Of a stretch of DNA of 7,750 bases, positions 1 to 5,290 are shown piece by piece (position 1 is the first letter of the stretch; every line of letters starts with the position of its first letter). The translations under genes and the position numbers were made by a program. The notes below the pieces were generated by a model that was not told the DNA's origin, ran no database searches, and saw only the letters and a program-made list of their open reading frames with translations. This DNA is from Nanobdellota archaeon (GTDB lineage Archaea; Nanobdellota; Nanobdellia; Pacearchaeales; GW2011-AR1), in contig JAHJMH010000009.1 of assembly GCA_018821425.1 (NCBI GenBank), positions 1-7,750 of the forward strand, given 5' to 3'.

Positions 1-15
1 AATAAAGTTAGAGGC

Positions 16-147
16 TTATTTCATAAGTAGGCCGATTGCTACTAAAATTCCGCCTATTGCAGACAAGTAGAAATCCACCCCCCAGAATGAACCTACAACT
101 GCGGCAAGAGCTCCAACCCATGCAAGAGTCACACCTGTTGATCCCAT
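16..147 (-). CDS. Tiny two-helix membrane protein (43 aa), function unknown
   Basis: I do not recognise a named family. The 43 residues are almost all hydrophobic and glycine/alanine-rich and form two likely membrane helices, about residues 6-24 (VTLAWVGALAAVVGSFWGV) and 26-42, joined by a very short turn with one Asp, so the protein should be a helical hairpin with both ends on the same side of the membrane. Small residues recur along both helices, which would favour tight helix packing or oligomerisation (inference). The open frame extends upstream to 237, but the start at 147 is preferred: a near-perfect Shine-Dalgarno sequence lies 4 bases before this ATG, hydrophobicity begins here, and the longer form would start upstream of the predicted TATA box. 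The gene has its own promoter downstream of the SpoIIM-like gene. The strong ribosome binding site suggests high expression. It is real with fair confidence; its role is unknown. Confidence 0.72.
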   Translation of the reverse strand: MGSTGVTLAWVGALAAVVGSFWGVDFYLSAIGGILVAIGLLMK

Positions 148-150
148 TTT

Positions 151-160
151 TGACCTCCTT
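151..160 (-). promoter_or_regulatory. Strong Shine-Dalgarno site deciding the start at 147
   Basis: On the minus strand the sequence AAGGAGGTCA precedes the ATG at 147 by 3 bases; its GGAGGT core would pair with the conserved anti-SD 3' end of 16S rRNA (CCUCC). No comparable site precedes the other genes of the window, so this ribosome binding site fixes the start codon of the small membrane protein and excludes the upstream in-frame Met codons. Confidence 0.8.
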
Positions 161-195
161 TTAATCAATTTAATATAATCAATCATTGAACAAAG

Positions 196-208
196 TATAT
201 AAATATTT
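196..208 (-). promoter_or_regulatory. Archaeal TATA box for the 43-aa membrane protein
   Basis: The minus strand reads AAATATTTATATA, a good archaeal TATA element with a purine-rich AAGA just upstream as a possible BRE. With the usual spacing of about 25 bases, transcription would begin near 172-177, giving a leader of about 25-30 bases that contains the Shine-Dalgarno site. The box lies 19 bases beyond the stop codon of the SpoIIM-like gene, so the small gene is probably transcribed independently of the upstream operon. Confidence 0.6.
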
Positions 209-226
209 CTTAACCCGTCGGAAGAT

Positions 227-874
227 TCAACTTCCAATAGAAATTAAACTTCCCTCTATCACAGCAGCGATTATCAAAAGCGGAATAATCACCAAAACAA
301 AAACTCTCAGAGAATTAATCAAGTACTCTTTCAAAGATTTTAATTTATCCTTTTGGAAAACAAAGCTTCCAAGTTTAAGCCCCATCCCAAGTGAAAGAAA
401 CAGCGCCGGTAACTCAAAGATTCCATGAGGGAAAAGTCGCCAAAGAATAAAAATTCCCTCCGATTCTACACTTTTTGAAACAACGAATCCCAGAAGATAT
501 CCATTAACAATTCCCGAAACAACAGGAAAAATGCCAAAAACTGTTCCGTACAAAACTCCAAGGAAACTGCTCTGCACATTATTCAAAAGAATAAAAGCAA
601 TGAGCTCACTTGAAGACATTCCTTCGGTAGTCAGAATAAGTTTGTTAATCAATTCAATAAGTGCCTTCTCAATTTCTGGAGAAATCGGCAAAAAGGCGCC
701 GGCAAAAACAAAAAGAAAAAACAATCCCAGAGAAGCATAAATAAAATTCTTCGTCTCTTTCACATAATCCCAACTCAACGCGTAATTCTTTTTAAAAAAA
801 CTTCTACCCCTCTGGGTGGGAGGGCGGACACGATCCGAAGTGCTAACACGAGATAATTTCTTTTTCTTTACCAT
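227..874 (-). CDS. SpoIIM/DUF95-family integral membrane protein
   Basis: This 215-residue protein resembles the stage II sporulation protein M (SpoIIM/DUF95) family of polytopic membrane proteins, which is widespread in archaea where no sporulation occurs; its archaeal role is not known. A basic, Lys/Arg-rich cytoplasmic head (about residues 1-30) is followed by helices near 45-63, 92-112, 112-134, 150-172 and 188-210. Family hallmarks are visible: the ILLNNVQSSFLG segment (96-106), the glycine-rich GTVFGIFPVVSGIVNGYLLG stretch (110-129) and the FPHGIFELPA signature (148-157), which in this family forms a conserved polar patch in the membrane. Its ATG overlaps the stop of the rhomboid gene by one base (TAATG), so translation is probably coupled and it is the last gene of the TFE-rhomboid-SpoIIM operon. 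Family assignment is confident; function is open (transport or membrane-complex assembly are only possibilities). Confidence 0.85.
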   Translation of the reverse strand: MVKKKKLSRVSTSDRVRPPTQRGRSFFKKNYALSWDYVKETKNFIYASLGLFFLFVFAGAFLPISPEIEKALIELINKLILTTEGMSSSELIAFILLNNVQSSFLGVLYGTVFGIFPVVSGIVNGYLLGFVVSKSVESEGIFILWRLFPHGIFELPALFLSLGMGLKLGSFVFQKDKLKSLKEYLINSLRVFVLVIIPLLIIAAVIEGSLISIGS

Positions 875-1557
875 TAACTAAAATGCCTTCCAATCATCCT
901 CACTTTATTTTTATACTTGCGTCTCAAATACAAGCCATATCCCAATCCTGCAAGAAGTCCTCCGAGATGCGCCGTATTTCCAATTGGAACATTTCCTGCG
1001 ACAGAAATTAGCCATAACACAATGAGAATTCCAGGTCCAGCGTACTTCATCTTAATCGGAATCGGAATGAACATTACAAAAACAGGAAGGTTAGGGGTCA
1101 AAAGTACTAACAAACCAACAAGACCAAAAAGCGCACCAGAAGCACCGACGGCAAAGGTATTAAAATCTCCAGGGTAGCCTAAAGCATACATTATTGATCC
1201 AACGACCACAAAAAACAATCCCGCAAGCAAACCCGAAATAAGATAAAAAGATAAATATCTTTTAGGCCCAATTATTTTTTCAACAAGGCTTCCAATGAAA
1301 ACTAATGAAAACATATTCGCAAATAAGTGGAAGAATCCGCCGTGCATAAACATACTTGTCACAAAAGTCCAGAGATATTTTCCATTAAGGATGTTCGCGG
1401 GCTTTATGGCAACATAATCGACAGGGACCTTGAAACCAAGAAGAATCGTAAAAATTACAAAAGCCACAATATTCAATCCGACAAGAATTAAGGTCATACT
1501 GAGCAAACTAAAAATACTTCTTTTTTTCACAGGAGAAAAACTATAAACTCCGACCAT
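874..1557 (-). CDS. Rhomboid-family intramembrane serine protease
   Basis: Rhomboids cleave membrane-spanning substrates within the bilayer with a Ser-His dyad. All key features are present in this 227-residue protein: the HGGFFHLFANM motif with His77 and Asn81 (oxyanion/structural residues of the HxxxN motif), the GASGALFG motif with catalytic Ser140, and AHLGG with catalytic His197. Hydrophobic segments lie near 18-41, 67-91, 100-128, 136-153, 157-165, 174-188 and 196-211, consistent with a six- or seven-helix core; the N-terminus is short and basic and the C-terminal tail (212-227) is Lys/Arg-rich and probably cytoplasmic. The start lies 5 bases after the TFE-like stop codon and the stop overlaps the next gene's ATG, so it is the middle gene of a tightly packed operon. 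It is expected to be active; its substrate cannot be read from the sequence, though single-helix membrane proteins such as the one encoded at 6568-7713 are the general kind of target. Confidence 0.93.
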   Translation of the reverse strand: MVGVYSFSPVKKRSIFSLLSMTLILVGLNIVAFVIFTILLGFKVPVDYVAIKPANILNGKYLWTFVTSMFMHGGFFHLFANMFSLVFIGSLVEKIIGPKRYLSFYLISGLLAGLFFVVVGSIMYALGYPGDFNTFAVGASGALFGLVGLLVLLTPNLPVFVMFIPIPIKMKYAGPGILIVLWLISVAGNVPIGNTAHLGGLLAGLGYGLYLRRKYKNKVRMIGRHFS

Positions 1558-1562
1558 GAGAA

Positions 1563-2339
1563 TTATTTCTTCCCTTTAGTCTTTGATTTTCCCTTTGATG
1601 TTTTACCCTTAAGCTTTTTCGCCGGTTTACTCTTTGACTTCATTTTATTTTTTTTAACGGCAGTTTTGGATTTCTTCACAGAAGTTTTAGTTTTCTTATC
1701 TGTTTTTTTCAGCTTATCTTTTGCCACCTTTCTTTCGAGCCTCTTAGTTTCCCTTACTTTTTTCTTTTCCTTTTCCTCTTTCTTTATCACTTTCATTTTT
1801 CCTTCCTCAACTTTCTTGCTCTCCGTGCCTATTTCTGAATTAACAAGTTCCAAATCACTCTTAAGTTTTTCAAGAGCTCTTTTCATTTCCTTCAAAACTT
1901 TCGTGTTATCCTTGAAAACAAAAATTGACCCGCATTCGTTACAAGTAAAATTATTTGAAAGGGCGTTCTCTTCAGTAATTTCTATGTGGCAAGTGTCACA
2001 AACATAAAATCTTTTGGTCTCCCTGCTTCGAACTTGATTTTCAAGTTGCTCAATTTTCTTCATCAAATCATTTCTCAAAAACTCAAGGGATTTCAGAACT
2101 TCAATTTTCCAAAAATAAGTATACCATCCTTTTCTCTTGTCTTTTTTTCTTATTGAAGAAACCAAGCCATGATCCGAAATTTTGTAAAGAATATTTCGCG
2201 TCTGATTTATTGTCAAATCAAGTTTTTTAGAAATTATGAATTCGTTAACGTGTTTCTTAGTATACAAAAGTTCAACTATCTCTTCGGCATTTTTCCCGAC
2301 GACAATTGTAATAACTTCCTTAAGAAATTTTTTGAGCAT
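1563..2339 (-). CDS. tfe: Transcription factor E (TFE-alpha-like) with a long lysine-rich C-terminal tail
   Basis: TFE, the archaeal counterpart of TFIIE-alpha, helps RNA polymerase open promoter DNA. Residues 15-85 form the winged-helix domain, including the conserved aromatic GWYTYFWKI segment (71-79) that TFE proteins carry in the wing. A coiled-coil-like linker (85-108) leads to a zinc ribbon with Cys114/Cys117 and Cys133/Cys136. Residues 145-170 are helical, after which the protein departs from the usual TFE layout: ordinary archaeal TFE ends at roughly 170-190 residues, whereas this one continues to 258 with a tail in which 38 of the last 88 residues are lysine, with Ser/Thr/Ala/Pro spacers such as KTAVKK and KPAKK, similar in style to histone H1 tails. 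The tail is probably disordered and DNA- or RNA-binding (inference). First gene of the operon; a TATA box 26 bases upstream of the ATG points to a leaderless mRNA. The core family call is strong; the tail's function is unknown. Confidence 0.88.
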   Translation of the reverse strand: MLKKFLKEVITIVVGKNAEEIVELLYTKKHVNEFIISKKLDLTINQTRNILYKISDHGLVSSIRKKDKRKGWYTYFWKIEVLKSLEFLRNDLMKKIEQLENQVRSRETKRFYVCDTCHIEITEENALSNNFTCNECGSIFVFKDNTKVLKEMKRALEKLKSDLELVNSEIGTESKKVEEGKMKVIKKEEKEKKKVRETKRLERKVAKDKLKKTDKKTKTSVKKSKTAVKKNKMKSKSKPAKKLKGKTSKGKSKTKGKK

Positions 2340-2360
2340 TATAAGACTAAATAGAGTCTG

Positions 2361-2370
2361 AATAAATACC
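2361..2370 (-). promoter_or_regulatory. TATA box of the TFE-rhomboid-SpoIIM operon
   Basis: The minus strand reads GGTATTTATT, preceded by a purine-rich CGAAA that could act as a BRE. Its centre is 26 bases from the ATG at 2339, the normal TATA-to-transcription-start distance, so the mRNA should begin at or within a base or two of the start codon. No Shine-Dalgarno sequence is present between box and ATG, which fits leaderless translation. Confidence 0.6.
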
Positions 2371-2376
2371 TTTCGG

Positions 2377-2394
2377 TCTTCAACTTGTTGAAGA
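2377..2394. promoter_or_regulatory. Perfect 8+2+8 palindrome beside the TFE promoter (candidate operator)
   Basis: TCTTCAAC and its exact reverse complement GTTGAAGA flank a TT spacer. The site ends 6 bases upstream of the TFE operon's TATA box, where archaeal regulators that help recruit TBP/TFB usually bind, and lies about 120 bases from the start of the divergent gene at 2512. A dimeric regulator binding here is an inference from symmetry and position. A further GTTGAAG half-site occurs at 2427-2433. Confidence 0.45.
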
Positions 2395-2460
2395 ACGTTT
2401 ACAAAAATAAAAGATTTTTATTTTCAGTTGAAGTTTATCATTAAAAAATAAAAGTTTTTA
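2387..2460. repeat. Imperfect direct repeat, two 34-base units about 40 bases apart
   Basis: Units run 2387-2420 and 2427-2460. Both begin GTTGAAG and both end in an A-rich/T-rich block (AAAAATAAAAGATTTTTA in the first, the same minus the A after G in the second); the 9-10 bases between these blocks differ. The units fill most of the space between the divergent promoters. Part of the similarity lies in low-complexity A/T runs, so the match is suggestive rather than conclusive. Confidence 0.4.
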
Positions 2461-2472
2461 AAGTGGCCAATT

Positions 2473-2484
2473 ATTATATATAAT
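2473..2484 (+). promoter_or_regulatory. TATA box for the coiled-coil gene pair
   Basis: ATTATATATAAT is a self-complementary 12-base TATA element. Its centre lies about 33 bases before the ATG at 2512, so transcription should start near 2503-2505 and leave a leader of only about 8 bases with no Shine-Dalgarno sequence. It is the best TATA candidate between the divergent genes on this strand. Confidence 0.5.
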
Positions 2485-2511
2485 GTAAAGTCTATATTGA
2501 TTTGAAATAAA

Positions 2512-3090
2512 ATGGGATTATTTAGCAGAAAAAAAGAGGATGAGAAAGATAGAACCTTAAACGGGTCTCTGACTGAACTCCCACGGCTTCCTGATTTTAG
2601 TGAAGATGATAACTTCGGTCCAATTCACAAACTTCCGAGCATGCCAAACAGTTCACTCGGAACAAAATTTTCTCAAGACACAATTAAAGAAGCAGTGGCT
2701 GGGGAAAAAGAGGACAGGGAATTTCCTGATGCAGATGACTTCGATGATGAATCCGAGAATTTTGACGAAGATTCGGATGAAATGCGAATGATGCAGGAAC
2801 CCCTAAGAAAACCACTCACTAAAGAATTATGGAAAAATTCAGGTAGTGGCGGATTCGACAGTGGAAGAAATGTCGGTGAACCAGTTTTCATAAGAATAGA
2901 TAATTTTGAAGAAGCATTAAAAATATTTAATAACACAAAAAAGAAAATCTCCGACATTGAACATACTCTTAGTGAGATAAAAAAATTAAAAGAAAGAGAA
3001 GAGGGCGAACTCAAGTCATGGGAAAACGAAATTAGGTCTATGAAAGATCAGATAGAAAAAGCCGATAGAGACATTTTTTCTAAAATATAA
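2512..3090 (+). CDS. Acidic disordered plus coiled-coil protein (192 aa), function unknown
   Basis: I cannot assign a characterised function; the layout recalls uncharacterised DPANN proteins. Residues 1-10 (MGLFSRKKED) form a short basic head. Residues 15-125 look disordered, with two proline motifs of the LPxLP/LPxMP kind (LPRLPDF at 23-29, LPSMPNS at 41-47) and a strongly acidic block at 65-90 (DADDFDDESENFDEDSDE). From about 124, PVFIRIDNFEEALKIFNN starts a folded part, probably a short strand then helix, leading into a charged coiled coil from 136 to 188 that contains one Trp (170). No signal peptide or membrane segment is visible, so it should be cytoplasmic. One base separates its stop from the next gene's ATG, so the two are almost certainly co-translated and may form a complex. 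The gene is clearly real from the coherent composition and promoter. Confidence 0.78.
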   Translation: MGLFSRKKEDEKDRTLNGSLTELPRLPDFSEDDNFGPIHKLPSMPNSSLGTKFSQDTIKEAVAGEKEDREFPDADDFDDESENFDEDSDEMRMMQEPLRKPLTKELWKNSGSGGFDSGRNVGEPVFIRIDNFEEALKIFNNTKKKISDIEHTLSEIKKLKEREEGELKSWENEIRSMKDQIEKADRDIFSKI

Positions 3091-3091
3091 T

Positions 3092-3481
3092 ATGGTGTCC
3101 AATACAAGCAACAGAAGCCTGATACATGTAAGATTTGAATACGAGGAGGCTGTTGAAGCAAGGAGAGATATTCTTTTTTCACAAATAGTTTCTTTAAGAA
3201 TTGAAAAGGCAATAAGAGGTTACGGCTTTTACAGAATGAAAGAACTTGATTTGAAGGCTGCCCTTTACAGAAAAATAAAAGATGTAAGGATGACAATTAC
3301 CAAATTGGAAAAAACTCTTCCAAAACTTGAAATTCCAGAGATAATCGAGAAGAAAATTTCAGGTAAACCTGATTCTGTAGAACATATAGAAAGGGACGGT
3401 GGCGATGGAGACATAGAAAATCAGTTAAAAGAAATACAAAAAAGACTCGACCATTTACAAAGAGACAGCATGGGTCTTTAG
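3092..3481 (+). CDS. Small helical protein (129 aa) paired with the acidic coiled-coil protein
   Basis: No characterised family recognised. Residues 8-18 (RSLIHVRFEYE) probably form a strand, followed by long charged helices at about 17-44 and 47-78 (EAVEARRDILFSQIVSLRIEKAIRGYG, then ELDLKAALYRKIKDVRMTITKLEKTLPKL), a proline break LPKLEIPEI at 76-84, a low-complexity Gly/Asp linker at 100-108 and a final amphipathic helix at 108-124. It is predicted to be soluble. The ATG follows the stop of the previous gene after one base (TAATATGG), no separate ribosome binding site is visible, and so expression is probably coupled. Helix-rich character in both products of the pair suggests they bind each other (inference). 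alaS follows 51 bases later but has its own TATA box, so it may or may not share the transcript. Confidence 0.78.
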   Translation: MVSNTSNRSLIHVRFEYEEAVEARRDILFSQIVSLRIEKAIRGYGFYRMKELDLKAALYRKIKDVRMTITKLEKTLPKLEIPEIIEKKISGKPDSVEHIERDGGDGDIENQLKEIQKRLDHLQRDSMGL

Positions 3482-3502
3482 CAATAATTCTAAAATCAAA
3501 CA

Positions 3503-3512
3503 ATTTTTAAAA
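3503..3512 (+). promoter_or_regulatory. TATA box for alaS
   Basis: ATTTTTAAAA is centred 26 bases before the alaS ATG at 3533, with an A-rich upstream flank. The spacing predicts a leaderless alaS transcript. The stretch between box and ATG has no Shine-Dalgarno sequence. Read-through from the upstream gene pair is also possible, since no clear terminator separates them. Confidence 0.5.
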
Positions 3513-3532
3513 CTCCAATCCCACATCAAATA

Positions 3533-5290
3533 ATGGAATGGACAAGAAAAAAACTAATAAAATCATACCTTGAATTTTTCAAGTCAAAAAACCACAAGGA
3601 GATTCCAAACGCGAGTTTAATTCCTAGAAACGACCCAACAGTTTTATTCACAACGGCGGGCATGCACCCTCTTGTTCCGTATCTTCTCGGGCAGAAACAT
3701 CCCTTAGGAAAACTGCTTGTGAATGTACAAAAATGTATAAGGACAACGGATATAGACGAAGTCGGTGATTCTTGTCATCACACGTTCTTTGAAATGCTCG
3801 GAAATTGGAGCCTGGGAGATTATTGGAAGGAAGGAGCCATCAAACATACATTTGAATTCCACACAAAGATTCTGAAAATACCTCTTGAGCGCTACGCAAT
3901 AAGTTGTTTCGCGGGGGATAAAGATGCCAAAAAAGATTTAGAGTCCGCAAAAGTATGGGAATCTCTTGGCATTCCAAAAGAAAGAATTGCATTTCTTCCA
4001 AAAAAAGATAACTGGTGGGGGCCAGCCGGAAACACCGGCCCTTGCGGTCCAGATACCGAACAGTTCTATTGGGTCTCCGAAAGCAAACCGCCGAAAAATT
4101 TTGACCCTAAAAATAAAAGCTGGGTCGAAATAGGAAACGACGTCTTAATGCAATATGTAAAAAACGAGAAGGGAGAATATATTGAAGCTGCCCAAAAAAA
4201 CGTGGACTTCGGCGGCGGCGTTGAAAGAACCCTCGCTCTTTTGAACGGTTTAGATGACAATTATCTCACCAAAATTTGGAAACCAATTATTGAAAAGATT
4301 GAGAAATTATCTGAAAAAAAATATGAAGATTACAAAAAAGATATGAGAATAATCGCAGACCACGTAAAGGCATCTGTGATGATTATCGCCGACTCGGGGG
4401 TTCCTTCAAATTCGGGACAAGGTTACGTGGCAAGGAGATTAATACGAAGAGCAATAAGATACGGGAGGAACATCAACCTTGAAAATTTTATAACAAATGT
4501 TGCCGAGCCCGTTTTCAACATTTACGATGACTATGAACATCTAAAAGAAAAGAAAAAAGAGATTATGGAAGAGTTAGAAAAAGAGGAAAAGAATTTCTCG
4601 AAGACCATCGAAAGAGGTATGAAAATATTTGAAAAGATCTCAGGGAAAAAGTTGTCAGGTAAAGACACATTCCTTTTGTACCAAAGCTATGGTTTTCCAA
4701 TAGAAATGACTATTGAACTAGCAAAAGAAAAGAAAATTCATGTTGATGAAAATGATTTCAGAAACGAACTAAAAAAACATCAAGAACTTTCAAAAACAGC
4801 GTCGGCAGGAACATTCAAGTCCGGCCTCGCTGACAATTCCGAAAAAACAACAAAGCTTCACACAGCGACGCATCTTCTCAATCAAGCGCTAAGAGAAGTT
4901 CTCAAGGAAGACATTCGGCAAAAGGGCTCAAACATAAACGCCGAAAGGTTGAGATTTGACTTCAACTTTCCAAGAAAACTTACCGCCGAGGAAATAAAAA
5001 AAGTTGAAATTCTTGTAAATAAAAAAATCTCAGAAAGTCTTTCAGTAAAACGTGAAGAGATGTCCTTAAAGGAAGCTCTTTCTTCTGGAGCCGGCGGAGA
5101 ATTCGGCACGAAGTATCCCGAAGTTGTTTCAGTTTATACCATCGAAAATTTCTCGAAAGAAATTTGCACTGGCCCGCACGTAAAAAACACAAAACAAATT
5201 GGTAAGTTCAAAATCATAAAAGAAGAATCAAGTTCTGCAGGGGTTCGAAGAATTAGGGCTGTTCTCGATCCCAAAACTCAAGAGGACTAG
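3533..5290 (+). CDS. alaS: Alanyl-tRNA synthetase, short form without the C-Ala domain
   Basis: Class II synthetase that charges tRNA-Ala with alanine and clears mischarged Ser/Gly. The catalytic domain (about 1-240) has TAGMHPLVPYL at 41-51, the motif-2 region at 70-99 (Arg70, HHTFFEMLGNWSLGDYW) and the glycine-rich VDFGGGVERT at 224-233; the tRNA-recognition helical domain follows, with the NSGQGYVARRLIRRAIRYG segment (293-311) and SYGFPIEMT (385-393). The editing domain is intact in its zinc/active-site residues: His443 and His447 (HTATH) and Cys545 and His549 (CTGPH). The protein ends at 585 just after SSSAGVRRIRAV, whereas usual AlaRS is about 870-900 residues and continues into a linker and C-Ala domain. 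It also lacks the N-terminal extension typical of archaeal AlaRS. The sequence reads as the compact form found in CPR bacteria and DPANN archaea. No frameshift is evident. Its end overlaps the convergent gene by 38 bases. Confidence 0.95.
   Translation: MEWTRKKLIKSYLEFFKSKNHKEIPNASLIPRNDPTVLFTTAGMHPLVPYLLGQKHPLGKLLVNVQKCIRTTDIDEVGDSCHHTFFEMLGNWSLGDYWKEGAIKHTFEFHTKILKIPLERYAISCFAGDKDAKKDLESAKVWESLGIPKERIAFLPKKDNWWGPAGNTGPCGPDTEQFYWVSESKPPKNFDPKNKSWVEIGNDVLMQYVKNEKGEYIEAAQKNVDFGGGVERTLALLNGLDDNYLTKIWKPIIEKIEKLSEKKYEDYKKDMRIIADHVKASVMIIADSGVPSNSGQGYVARRLIRRAIRYGRNINLENFITNVAEPVFNIYDDYEHLKEKKKEIMEELEKEEKNFSKTIERGMKIFEKISGKKLSGKDTFLLYQSYGFPIEMTIELAKEKKIHVDENDFRNELKKHQELSKTASAGTFKSGLADNSEKTTKLHTATHLLNQALREVLKEDIRQKGSNINAERLRFDFNFPRKLTAEEIKKVEILVNKKISESLSVKREEMSLKEALSSGAGGEFGTKYPEVVSVYTIENFSKEICTGPHVKNTKQIGKFKIIKEESSSAGVRRIRAVLDPKTQED

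Noticed and set aside
15..27. Small hairpin CTTAT-TTC-ATAAG over the stop of the 43-aa gene
   Set aside because: Only 5 A/T-rich pairs and no following U-run on the minus strand, so not a convincing terminator.
220..235. Hairpin GGAAG-N6-CTTCC over the stop codon of the SpoIIM-like gene
   Set aside because: Five-pair stem with no adjacent U-tract in the direction of transcription; such stems are expected by chance.
16..237. Longer 73-residue version of the small membrane protein starting at 237
   Set aside because: The extension would start upstream of the likely transcription start and TATA box and ignores the strong Shine-Dalgarno site before the ATG at 147.
1666..2007. Open frame on the plus strand rich in Phe and Ser
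   Set aside because: It is the complement of the lysine-rich tail and zinc-ribbon region of the TFE-like gene; its composition simply mirrors AAA/AAG codons.
2673..3014. Serine-rich open frame on the minus strand
   Set aside because: Antisense to the acidic coiled-coil gene, with no promoter or family resemblance; a shadow of the real gene.
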